Shown: piece by piece, positions 1-10,807 of the stretch | Layout of the letters: every line of letters starts with the position of its first letter | How positions within the stretch are numbered: the first letter of the stretch is position 1 | Assembly (NCBI GenBank): GCA_964036155.1 | Contig: OZ038422.1 | Span: forward strand, 1,798,001 to 1,862,000 | Direction of reading: 5' to 3' | Length of the DNA: 64,000 bases | Origin: Diploscapter coronatus | Taxonomy: Eukaryota; Nematoda; Chromadorea; Rhabditida; Rhabditidae | The notes under the pieces: generated by a model | The model's input: the letters and a program-made list of their open reading frames with translations, nothing else | Databases searched by the model: none | What the model was told of the DNA's origin: nothing | Translations under genes and position numbers: made by a program

Positions 1-401
1 GGCTCAAGCCATCCTGGTAAGGGATTGGGGCAGTCTCTCACAAATCAACACGTCAATTTACAGGGCAGCAACATAACCTCCCTCATCTGTGTATTGAATC
101 AAGCCAATAATTTATTGTCCGTGGTGAATGCCACAATTCCCTTCTTCGTATTCCTAATGTGCAATGAGCAGTTCAAGTACATGACAGTCACATATCTCAA
201 GGCAAGACTAGATTCACTTAGCTTAATAGGGAAATGACAGTGATGAATAATGCATTGCAGGGGCTGCTTCAAAGCGATGGGAACAGGCGGAAGGCTTACA
301 TGCAGCAGGCTGTGATGAGGTGCAACAGAGCCTCGCGAGTAGAAACGGAGCGATCATTCGTTGAGACTAAACTCATTTCCAAGACGTCTAATAACGTATG
401 A
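1..401 (+). CDS. Class A (peptide-type) GPCR, 3' end only
   Basis: This is the C-terminal part of a seven-transmembrane receptor whose start lies before the window. Three exons join in frame: about 1-16, 64-201 and 261-401, ending in TGA at 399-401. The middle exon encodes a hydrophobic helix (LLSVVNATIPFFVFLMC) followed by NEQFKYM, which looks like TM7 of FMRFamide-receptor-like nematode and insect GPCRs, with NATIPFF where NPxxY usually sits. The last exon is a basic, Ser/Thr-containing cytoplasmic tail. The second intron (202-260) begins with GC instead of GT but ends in GCAG and keeps the frame. An AATAAA lies near 648. The ligand cannot be told from this fragment. Confidence is good for a GPCR and moderate for the subfamily. 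Confidence 0.68.
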
Positions 402-1260
402 AGGAGAAACGATCGAAGAAGACGGCTAGTGCTATTTAGATGTAGTCCAACTTATTTCCTCTATACCATTCGCAGTCTTTGCTTTGTTCATCCGAACTCC
501 CCCATTGTCTTCTCATTTCATTTGTATCTGGTCTTGCATCTTATCGAATTCAGCTCAAACCTGTGAAAAATTAAACGTCAATACGGGTTAATTTACGTGG
601 AAACTAAGAAGTATTGCAGAGAATAGAATCTTTTGTTAATATGCACCAGAATAAATTTTTTCACTCAACTAAAAAATAACCATTTTATTAAAAGAATAAA
701 ATTTTTCATTTATCCGTCAATGAAGAAAACAGTGTCCCGTACAAAAGAGCCATTTATGCGACAAGAATCCAACTCAATGGCAGCGAACATTCGCTGAGGC
801 AACACGAGGCTGTTTTTGGTTGGAGAAGGAACGTTCCAGCGAAATGTGTAGAAGCGTCTACAATATCTTTGAATTATGAAAGACTCATAAATGGGATTGC
901 TCTGACCTAACTGGCTTTTTGAGGCAGTTTCTGTCCTCGGCCGGCTGCATCAACTGACGCACTGCATTCCCGATTGAACTGTTCGCTCCTCCTGCAAAAT
1001 CTTCAGTCATTTTCTAATACACATTCAGAATTTTAGCAATTAAACAGAAATATGACCCGGTTTATTCAAAATTCGAACCGAAATTGAATTCGAATTATAA
1101 GTAAGAAAGCGAAAATGTGTAGTATTCTTTCTTCCAAAAAGATTACTATTTTCTGAGAGTCGGGCTTTGAGAAATTTGAATATCATTCTTTCACATAATA
1201 ATTGAAAGAAGGACGACACAATATGCAGAAGTGCTTCATTGTTCGCAACTACTTGCTTTT
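402..1260. other. Intergenic region, convergent 3' ends
   Basis: This gap lies between the 3' end of the plus-strand GPCR and the 3' end of the minus-strand RAB3GAP1 gene. It contains an AATAAA near 648 that suits the GPCR transcript. I see no further coding potential. Confidence 0.5.
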
Positions 1261-4200
1261 TCAGTCTATTTTTAATTGCCTACCGAATATTTGAATTCCC
1301 CTCGGCACAACATTCGTCTCGACAGTGTCGAGTCGATTTGTGTGGTCGAGAAGGAGGCAGTTGACGAAGCTGCGCAGCTCTGCCTCTGTCGGTTGGTTTG
1401 AAGAAGTCTCTGCAGCGCGATTCAGTCTGTCGAAGGCAGCTCGATAGAACAGAATCGTCCTCTCCACTTTCCTCATCTGGTTCAAAGCTTCGAGGTAATC
1501 GTCTCTGAAAATGAAAAGAATAGTCATCTTTGAAGAAACAACATTGAAATTAGGAATCTTTCCCCACATACTATTTATTTGAAATTGGCTATTTTCACAA
1601 ATTGTAACATTTTGATATTTTCTCCAACCTTCTCCCAGTCCTGGTCGCCGCCTGCACCAATCTGCAGATTTTGTCGATGTCAACCAAATCGGCGACTTGT
1701 TTGGAGTCTTTGATGAGCTGCTGTGTAGCGAGAGCGAATGCAGTAGGCATGGCGAGTTCGCAAATCTTCCCGATTGTCGCATTTTCGAGCATTGACAGAA
1801 TCTGAACGTTCATCTTCGAATCACAACAAATATTAGTATCGCAGAGAAAAGGCTACCGGGAGCTAGAGCACGGAGAGGAATTTCTCTAACACTCGTCATG
1901 AACGCACTATTTCGTCATAAGATTGCCAGAGTATGCTTGCTTACCCCCTCCATGCTCGAATAACCTTTTTTGTGCATTGACAATAAATAAGTTTACCTCT
2001 TCAGCGATGTTCGTTTCATTGAAGAGTCGGGCCTGATTGATGACAGGAATGGGGAGAGCTGTCTGCCAGCACTTCTGCCATACATTCGATGGTGTTTGCA
2101 TTCGTTCCGATAGAGTGCCTGCAGCATTCTTGTTCTTCAAACTCATATTAAAGCATTGTCAACCTTGTTCTTCATTCCAGTCTTTGGGCGAATGCCATCT
2201 GATGAAGTCTTCGAATGCAGCTTTTGGATTGGCAGCCTGAAATTATTCTCTTCTTTCTCAGATCTTTATTTTATCGTCCAATAAGTTCTTGAAACTTTCA
2301 AAATTAGCATATGGTAACTTCAATTATATTTTCGTTGTTTTCGACCAGAAATAGTATACGAAAACACCTATATGCTAATTTTAGATTTCAAGAAATGTTG
2401 GATGATCCAATAAGTTTGGTCTTTGTATTTTTATTCCTAAGTTGCCCTTTACCCTCTTCGTGTGGTTTTTACTTTTCCCCTTGCTATTTTTCCGAAAAGA
2501 GTAAAGGTAATTTAGGAGCAAAAAATACAAGAGGCCATAAATATTCCCCACCTTGAATGCCTGCATGTCACTGTTGAGAGTGTCGAGCTGTGCTTCGAGC
2601 CTAGTCTCCTCATCCTCAATCGAAGTGAGCATTTTTGCATGTTCCTCGAGCAGATCCTCGGTCATGGGGGCTCTGTCCTGGGTGATCGGCACGAACAGGG
2701 CGATATCCCTGTGCAAATGCAGACACTGCTCGCCCAGGGGGTGAAGACGGCCTTGCGGCTCCATTTCCTTAAATGCATGCATTTTCAAAACTGTCCTCTG
2801 CATTTACAAGCGGACGACTTCTTTTTCTTATTTTCTTCGCTTTTCCTACATTCCCTATTTAGTGATAAATACGATCGTCTATGTCTGTTATCCGCCCTGT
2901 AAATACAGAGGGCCTTCAAAACTCGATTCATTTCTTTTTACCGAATAATCTTTCTCCGTCTCCTTTCCTGTCTGCCCTGCACTCCCCTTCACTTCTTCCC
3001 TGTCATCCTCATCGATGTCTGATTGCGCGTCGAAGAATTCATCTGCAATTAATTCATTTTCCCCCTTTTCAAATTCATCTAACCTGTATGGAAATCTTTG
3101 GCCTTGTCATAGAGTTCGTGCCTCCTTCTCCTAGCTTCAATGCAGCACTGCAACATTTCCAACTTCTGATGCAGCAGACATTTTGACAGGTCGGGTTGGG
3201 AGGATGAATTCAGATGGATTCTGAAATTTTCCATCAAAATCTAAAGTAGATGAATTCGCTTGCTAATTATTTGTAAATGATAGACTCCATGGCTAAGAAC
3301 AGGAAGTTAGAACAGAGTAGGAAGAAATCGAACTGGAAGAGTAGGTCCATCAGTCTGTCATTTACAAATTGCAATTTCTCTTACCCTTCGAGATCTTTGT
3401 TCCAGTCGAAATGCCACCTGAGAGCCTGCACGAACGAGTGCCACATCTGAGCGAGGCCCATAGGACCGTAAGTATCCTCGACGGCCGAGTGCAGCAGGGC
3501 GGTCATGAATCGGGCTGTGAGGGAATCGCCTTCTGGTAGAGATTTGCAAGATTTCAGCAATTCCTGCAAAGTTGCAATTAGAATAATGGTCCCTCCCTCT
3601 CCCATTTCAACCAGACCTCAAAATTCAACCCGCAAATCGACGTCCAGAAAAATAGTGCACCTCTTCAAGAGAGAAAAAGAAGATATGTTCTTTTCCTCTC
3701 TCAATATGAAATACAATTTTTCCTGCGGTTGATTTGAGGGTTGTTGAGGGTCGAACTTTGATAAATCTGATTTCGACTTACAGAAATGCGCTTCTTCGAG
3801 TCATCCTCCTTCTCTTCTGTTTCCGTAATCGTTAGATTCTTCATGGCTTCTTTTGGCACCTTGAATTCCTTCGTCCTGGTTGCGGAGCCAGGCGTTACCT
3901 TGGGCAGAGTCATCGGCTTCGTTTCATCTTCAGGCGAATTTGTGAGCGAAGCGCCTCCGAAAATTGCCTTCATCCAGTCGTCCATCACTTTCTGCAAAGC
4001 AAACAGATGAAACACTTCAATTCATCTATTGGACCATTAAATAGGTCTTGAATTATGCAAAATTGGCACCCCCTAACTTCAATGCCATTTCTCTTCTTAG
4101 CGAGAAATAGTATGAAGAAAGACATGTGCTAATTGTTGCATCCACGAATCCATCGGATGAACATATTTTTACCTTCTCAATAGGCAGCGGCAATTCGTCC

Positions 4201-6783
4201 ATCCTGATTCCGCCCGGATTTGTGACGGAAGGCATCACTTGGCCCATTCCCCCAGCCATTCCTCCAATGCGCAAATTCCTCACACCCTGACTGTCACCCG
4301 TCAGCTGCCCGAAGATGTGAGTGGCTGACGGATCGGTGTGCGACAGACCGAGCATGGTCTTAACGGTTTCCTTGCCGCTAGAGGAGCGAGGCAGATGGAG
4401 CAGTCTGGACAGAGTGCTGCCGAGCACGCCCTCCACTGCAGAGAAACGAGCCATCGCCGACCAGTTGAACGCGCTCTGCGGCTCCAAATCGCTGTACACC
4501 TGCAAATTCAGCACATGTTAGCAGCTGCAGACTTGCAACTTTTTTGAACCGAGTGCGGTTAACCGTATGAAACGAGATCGTGTGCCTTATTACAAGAGAG
4601 AAAAGAGCACGCTTTCTTTTCGTCTCTCGAAAATATCCACTATCTCGCTTTATGCGGTTCGAAAACGCTGCAAATCTGACTAGATTCATCATTTTTGACA
4701 AGAAAAATGATTTGAATTTTGAGATTTTCTACTTGTTTTTGACTGGGAAACATTTTCCACTATAGCTTCTATTTTGATAAGAAAATTTTTTTTATTTACA
4801 TCATTTTCATTGATCATGTCCTCTTTGATGTTGGGCCAGGTAGTGAGCAGAGAGAACTCCTCGAGAGGGTCTTCCAAACTGCCCATTGGCAGATGCATCA
4901 CGTCGATTTGATTGGAGGAGGAGGAGAACTCGAATAATGAATTAGGCTTGTCGAAACGACTGTCGTCTCTGTAGGTGTACTCGAACAGCACAGACACTCG
5001 AATGTCCTCTGCATCCAGTAGGGAAATCGGGCATTTCTGCAACAACATTCATTCAAATAGTAGCTTGGTCTCGAGGCAAATTTACGCTCATTTTTCAAAC
5101 TTTCTGTTTCCCTCTTATTGTTGATTTGAGAATTTTTTTTTTAAAACAAATTCAACCTCCGTCTCTTTTTGTTTTTTAAACCCTTTTCACGAAAGATGGA
5201 ATTGAAGTATTTGAAAGATCTTTTTTTTGTAAAGGCGACCGGATTCATGAACGAAATAGTGTTGCTGCTTTATAATGGAGAGTAAACATAAAAATCCTCG
5301 TCATTTATAAGAAGCAGAAACAAGAAGATAATTAACTGACCACTTCTTCCTTGAAAATCGAAAGCAAGCCAGTCAAATGAGTATGGCGGGTTTGGAGTTT
5401 CCGCAGATGAGAGCCCTGGAAATTTGATTTTTAAAATGAATGCAGAGACAAATTTCAATCAGACTTCTCAAAACTCGACCCGCAGAAAAATAGCGCATTG
5501 TTTCGAGAGAAAAAGAAAACGTGTGCTTTTCTCTCTCGATGCGGTCCATTATTTTTTTCTGCTGATCGAATTTTGAGAAGTCGGCTTTGAATTGACTGAC
5601 CGAAAACCTCGTGTGCACATGTCTGTGAGTGGCACAGCCAACGAACAATTGTCTGTCGACGTCGCCGTACTCAAGCAGCATTGCGATTGAGCTGGAACAA
5701 TTAACATTTATTCAAGGCATTCAGAGATTAAATCCAAGGATGGGTGAAAGTTCCGGTCGAAAGAGAAAGAGATACTCTCTCACGACCGCAACTCTGTCCA
5801 CACCTGATTCAATCACTCTTACCATTCACTGCTCTGTGCGGCGGTGCGCATCGCACTCATTATGAAATTCTTCTGATCCTCGGTCGAGATCTGGTCCTCC
5901 ACAGTGCGCTCGGGACTGAACAGCAGGTACTCGGAGAGGCCGTACTGAAAAGAAAGGAAACCATTCATTTCTTTCGAAAATTCTTCTCTTCCTCCTGCAT
6001 TCCATACTCACATAGCTTGTAATCAAAAATGTGCAGAAACTGGATGTGGAATGCAAATGTGAGTATGGAGTGAGATTTACAAATGGCCCTTCTGTCAGAC
6101 TGACCATAGCGACGATGTTTTTCCTGGAAACGAAGTCTGTCTCTGCCGAGGCCAAATCATTGACGAGTGCGGGCAGGTCCTCTTCTTCACTGCCTGTCTC
6201 TTTAGAAGTCTTCAGAGCGACTTGTTCAGGATAGTCCGCCTGCACGAACGAGACACGCAATTTGTTGTGCTCTCCGAAGGCGATTTGCGTGGATTTGGTT
6301 ATCCAGTTGCATTGCGAGAGGAATCCCTGAATAAATTGTTCATTTATGCAAAAAAAAAAAGTCAGATCTAAGCAGAGCTTAAGACAAATTTCCCCAGCGT
6401 ACCCCCTTAAGACAAAATTTTCTTATAAAATCTTGCAGCGTACCCCACCATATATCACTTTTCTATAGACAAAAACGTTTGTCTTGTGTACCCCCTGCAT
6501 TAAAATTCTTCATTTTGATCAAAAGTCTGTCTAGGCCTGTAGAGAATTGTCGAATCAGCAAAAAAATACCTTTGGAAATTTGCGACTCGGCCTTGTCCCT
6601 GTCAATTGCCATTCCTGGAGAGTTGCTTCGATGGAGACGACCAGTCTGAAGGAGAGTGATTTAGAATTCCTGTGTCTGCAATCAGCCAATCAGCAGACTG
6701 TACCTTTCCATGTCCGAGAAGACGGTGAAGTCGTTGATCTCGAACACTTCATCCTGTTGCTCGTCTTCTGGCTCAGTGGCCAT
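1261..6783 (-). CDS. RAB3GAP1: Rab3 GTPase-activating protein catalytic subunit (RAB3GAP1)
   Basis: The catalytic subunit of the Rab3GAP heterodimer acts on Rab3 at synaptic and secretory vesicles and, in animals, as a Rab18 GEF at the ER. The start codon is the CAT at 6781-6783. It opens MATEPEDEQQDEVFEINDFT, closely matching the acidic start of animal RAB3GAP1. Later exons (minus strand, 5' to 3') include an IKEDMINEND segment near 4810-4850, MTEDLLEEHAKMLTSIEDEE near 2640, AANPKAAFEDFIRWHSPKDW at 2164-2237, and a SERMQTPSNVWQKCWQTALP segment near 2050. The FIRWHSP arginine (2198-2200) probably corresponds to the GAP-catalytic arginine. The stop is TCA at 1261-1263. There are many short introns, several carrying hairpin repeats. 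The partner subunit RAB3GAP2 is not in the window. Confidence 0.9.
3614..3735. repeat. Hairpin (MITE-like) repeat in RAB3GAP1 intron
   Basis: The left arm (CCTCAAAATTCAACCCGC) is answered by the right arm (GCGGTTGATTTGAGG) in inverted orientation. An inner inverted pair of GAGAGAAAAAGA and CTTTTCCTCTCTC lies between them. The whole block sits in an intron, and its arms and core resemble the repeat at 5461-5582. No transposase is present. Confidence 0.55.
4545..4672. repeat. Hairpin (MITE-like) repeat in RAB3GAP1 intron
   Basis: This is an inverted repeat with outer arms near CGAGTGCGGTTAACCG and TATGCGGTTCG. The core of GAGAGAAAAGAGCACGC followed by TTTTCGTCTCTCG resembles the cores at 3614-3735 and 5461-5582, so it is probably a diverged member of the same family. 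It sits in an intron. Confidence 0.45.
5461..5582. repeat. Palindromic MITE-like element in RAB3GAP1 intron
   Basis: GACTTCTCAAAACTCGACCC at the left is answered by GATCGAATTTTGAGAAGTC at the right. Nested inside are CAGAAAAATAG / TATTTTTTTCTG and GAGAGAAAAAG / CTTTTCTCTCTC. A transcript through this intron could fold into a long imperfect hairpin. It is too short to encode anything, and I read it as a non-autonomous element. Confidence 0.65.
6350..6535. repeat. Short imperfect tandem repeats in first intron region of RAB3GAP1
   Basis: Three spaced copies of a motif combining AAGACAAA or AGACAAAA with GTACCCC occur (around 6380-6410, 6410-6445 and 6465-6500), after a run of A at 6351-6360. 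The motif does not occur in nearby exons. It looks like a degenerate small tandem array, of unknown function. Confidence 0.45.
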
Positions 6784-7340
6784 TCCAAGCTCTTTCTACT
6801 ATTCACTTCTTCGATTCTTCGAGATTGTCGACGTAAGAACGAATTCTGAAATGAGAAACTGCATAAAACTGAAACGAGGAGAAGTCACGTGAAAATGTGA
6901 TTGGAGTGAAAAACAAGCAGGAATAAGTGAAATAAGTAGGTAACGGTTTAGAGGGGACGGCCAGACATGATGATCATCAACGGGACGACAAAAAACACAA
7001 GAAGGTCCAGAAACATCCTTAGAAAATCAAGGAAAAGCAGAAAGAAGCAGGAATTAATTTTAACCAACGTTGCTGCTGCAGGGGATTGACGATCAGTACG
7101 CTATAAACTGAATTCAGAGCTGCAAAGAAGAGTAAAAGGGTGCGAATGAAAAAGTGAAGAAAGCACTAATTTTTCTTGATCCACTTTTCTACACTAAAAC
7201 CAAATAGTAATGAAGATTTTGACAATTCCATTAATTTCCTTCTATATGTGTGACACTTGCGCCATCGATAAATCATTCATGGCTTAAGCAATTGATGTTG
7301 CAGTAGTTATGCAGACACGGGGAAGATTGTGATTAAAGTT
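6784..7340. other. Upstream region of RAB3GAP1; no gene seen
   Basis: This gap separates the RAB3GAP1 start (-) from the SRH cluster (+), so it should contain the RAB3GAP1 promoter. I see no coding exon or clear repeat in it. Confidence 0.4.
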
Positions 7341-7344
7341 CATC

Positions 7345-7560
7345 CTCCCGGTTGCTTTCTCGGGTGGCGTGCTTATGTGCTATCATCCTTGAAGCTTGAA
7401 GTTTCTACAAAACCCCTGTTCTCAAACCCCACTAAATTTCAAGCTTTCGCAGAAGACTGGTTCAGGAAGTTCATTTAAGAAAAACTAATTTTCGTATATT
7501 CAACTTGGAGCATTTGTGTTCTCTAACTAAGCTAAATTAATTCTATCTCTCAAGAATATG
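7345..7560. repeat. Shared upstream block of SRH genes, copy 1
   Basis: This block, including CTCGGGTGGCGTGCTTATGT and GAAGCTTGAAGTTTCTACAA, recurs upstream of every SRH gene in the cluster at a similar distance: here, at about 10320-10530, diverged at 13478-13646, and at 16406-16616. The positional conservation suggests a duplicated promoter-proximal segment. Reading frames through it are not conserved between copies. Confidence 0.6.
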
Positions 7561-7766
7561 ACATTTTGTAAACAGGTGCAATTTGAAATTCTCGAGTGAT
7601 ATTTTAAAATTTCCGACATTTCTAACGATTTTCTACGTTAATTAACGAAAAAAAATTACAAGATGATTAAAGCAATAAGTAATGTCACATGAACTAAGCA
7701 CTTATGAAATATTCAATCATTTCTCATTTCTTTTCACGATAACGATTGTAGCTTGATAAATATATC

Positions 7767-9875
7767 ATGGACGAAAACATTACGGTTATTCATTTCGATC
7801 CGGGATACTATTTCGTAACTTTACGTATTTTTGGAGCAACAGGCTTAATGATTAATTTATTTGGACTATATTGTATCGCAAAATCTTCACCAATTACAAT
7901 GACTAAACATTATAAGATGTTGCTAATAATATATCAAATATTGTATGGGCAAAAGGCCGTTGATCTTCTAAAATAACGAAAAAATTTTCAGCAGTCTCTC
8001 ACTCGATTTGAATCTCTCATTACTAATTTCTCCGATACTATTCTTGCCGTACAAGGCAGGATTTACCGACGGTTTATATAATCATCTATTTGGAATTTCT
8101 ACGATTGTTCAAGGGTGCATATGGGCGGTCAATATTGAAGGTTTAACGTTTTTAATTCTAAGGTTTTAATCCGTGCCCGAAATTTTGTTCACTTCTTTGA
8201 TTTTTAAACTTGTGGCCTTTGCAAATTTCCGCTTCCATTCAAACTCGAATCAACCAAATTGCTTACGAAAATTCTCGATAACATATCATGCCTTTGCACC
8301 CTTATTTACTTAAATAAATTAGAAGAACACTTACTATTTTTAAATAACATATTCTGACTAAATAACTCGCTTTAGGTCTCACTGCATCGATTATGATTTT
8401 ATTCGAATATCGATATCAATGTTCAAAAATGGACAAAAGTAGTGACATAATAACGAAAAGGCGAACAATTTTAACGGCTGGGTTTTACTTTTTCTTATTA
8501 AATATAGGATGGATCCCACTTATTCCGTATCCTTTCGATCAAGATCAGGCGAAATTACGACTCGCTAAGGTGAGTCTAGTGCTGGCATGCAAATTTTTAT
8601 TTCATTCGAATAAGTAATTTTTTGTTGTTTCCAATTTTTTCTTGAAACTCTTTACCAGTAAAAATAATTTCATATCCTAAATCAAATAAATATTTTTATC
8701 AGCACACATTTATTATTTCAGAGATGGGGAACTCCATACGATGCTCTGTTTTATCGTCACTCATTCGTTGCTGAAGATGCAGAATATGGATGGATTTTCG
8801 TGGCAATGATTTTCTCCGCTTCTACTGTCTCATTTGTAGGTTATTTTTCAAATATTTGGATGTGAGCAAAATTAATGATGTCTGAAAATTTGGAAGGCGA
8901 AGAGGGTACAAACAGGAACTGTAAATGAATTTTTTTTTTAAATCTGGTCGAGAAGGAGTAACTATTGATAACTCTGAAAATATTCTTAATTTTTGTAAAA
9001 TTTATTCCTATTTAAATCTTGATATATTATTGATTTAGATCTTATTGTTCTTCTTCACTTTGACGTTTAAAAATCTATTTTGTTCCAAGATAACGGTATC
9101 AAAGTCAACCATTCTTTTGCAACGAACATTTCTCATTTCATTATCCATTCAAGTAAGAAATTTTATATTCATTAATCATCAATTCATAAATTTATGATCA
9201 TTTTAAGAGAGTTATTACCGAAATTACTCAATAAAATCGGAAAATTTAGATTTCAGTACCATTTATTGCTATATTCATTCCAACCATTTCTGGATTTATC
9301 TCAGAAGAGGTGAATCAAGGTGGGTAAAAATGTATCTGTCTATAGACTATAGTTTTTGTTTCAAAAAAACTTATTTCAACTGTGAGCATAAATTCGATAC
9401 GCTGGAATTATTCCGTGTTTGGTAATCAACTTTATGTCATATAATCCATTTAAAGAACAAGTTTGACGACAAAATAAATATTTTAAAATACTCAGTTCAT
9501 ATTCGAATTTATGCAACATTTTTCTTTTGCAAATAATTTATTTTTGATTATAATATATCATTAAAATTAAGATTTGTCAAATAATATGGTTATTTCCATG
9601 TCAAACCATGGAGCACTAGGTATCTTTAGCGAATTCGATAGAAAAATCTTCATAGAATTAAAAATTCAAGGAACATTGGCGATGATCGCTTCTAATAAAT
9701 ACTACCGACGATTTGCAATGACTAAATTATCGAAATTATTGTGCATTAAGAAGAAAAACGAAAGCGTTTTGGGTAATCATCAGAAATTATTAACAGATAA
9801 TTATAATTTCATTTAGCTATCGTATCTGCAGTCGAACGATCTGAAAATAGGATGATTCAACTAAGAAAAGTTTGA
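7767..9875 (+). CDS. SRH-class chemoreceptor (7TM), gene 1
   Basis: This is a nematode serpentine chemoreceptor of the Str superfamily, SRH class, expected in sensory neuron cilia. I join nine exons in consistent phase: 7767-7942, 7992-8140, 8376-8569, 8722-8835, 9039-9152, 9250-9319, 9572-9619, 9671-9772 and 9817-9875, giving about 341 residues, normal for the family. Family landmarks are TM1 with MINLFGLYCI, SPILFLPYKAGF in TM2-TM3, MILFEYRYQ after TM4, IQISVPFIAIFIPT in TM6, and NHGALGTLAMIASNKYYRRF at TM7. The last small exon (VSAVERSENRMIQ) is conserved in all four copies. The protein looks identical to gene 3. The ligand is unknown. Confidence 0.85.
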
Positions 9876-10807
9876 TGATATAATTAATTTTTATATTGAC
9901 AAATTTATTTATGCTTAATTGGTCATGTAGTTTGGTTTAAACTTCTCTCCTTGAGAAATTTACTTCTTACAAATAAGGTACCACAAATAAAGAATGGAAG
10001 AACATTACACGCTATTGGGAGAGAACTACACAGACCCAAAGATCTCTATCAGCCGAATGTATTTTATTTTCCATTGGAATTACAAATCTATCTCAAATTT
10101 TCTATGTCTTGCATCATCTGAATAAATGTTTGAAAATTTGAATTTCGATTCATTTGGATAAGAGTTAGATAATTTCTCTCTGTCATAGTTCGCAATCGTT
10201 TCCCAAATTAATCGCCTCCCTGCCAGTGGTGAGTTTTAGACATGGCTATGAATCAACTTCGCAAATGAGAAAACGCAAAGTTACATTTGAAACTTGTTAA
10301 TTTTTACATTTGAAGGGGAAAACTTTCTCGGGTGGCGTGCTTATGTGCTATCATCCTTGAAGCTTGAAGTTTCTACAAAACCCCTGTTCTCAAACCCCAC
10401 TAAATTTCAAGCTTTCACAGAAGACTGGTTCAGGAAGTTCGTTTACGAAAATTGTAATTTTCATATATTCAACTTGGAGCATTTGTGTTCTCTAACTAAG
10501 CTAAATTAATTCTATCTCTCAAGAATATGGAATTTTATGAACAGCTGCAATTTGAAATTTTCAAACGACATTTCTAACGATTTTCTACGTTTTAATAGAA
10601 ATCTAATTATAAGGTGATTAAAATAATAAATAATTTCTCATGAGCTCAGAAATTTTGCATTTTTAATCATTTCGTATTTTGTGCTTTACGCAGGCCTAGG
10701 GAGACGATCGTCAGAAACCTCTTGCGACCTACCCCTCATAGATTTTTCGTCTGACGAAAGTGCTCCCTAGGTCTGGTTCACGATATTTTACTTTATTTTG
10801 CTAAATT
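9876..10807. other. Intergenic region between SRH genes 1 and 2
   Basis: It holds a second copy of the shared SRH upstream block (about 10320-10530) and the hairpin at 10693-10778, directly before the start of SRH gene 2. An apparent frame of 71 codons across the block is not conserved in other copies, so I do not call it a gene. Confidence 0.5.
10693..10778. repeat. Imperfect hairpin upstream of SRH gene 2
   Basis: The left arm (GGCCTAGGGAGACGATCGTC) and right arm (GACGAAAGTGCTCCCTAGGTC) are inverted complements with small bulges. The loop is about 35 bases. The block ends about 30 bases before the SRH gene 2 start codon and is present at the same place before gene 4 (16779-16864) but not before genes 1 and 3. 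Confidence 0.6.

Noticed and set aside
10294..10509. 71-codon frame repeated at 16380-16595
   Set aside because: It lies in the shared SRH upstream block. The copies at 7.35 kb and 13.48 kb have stops or shifts in this frame, so it is not conserved as protein.
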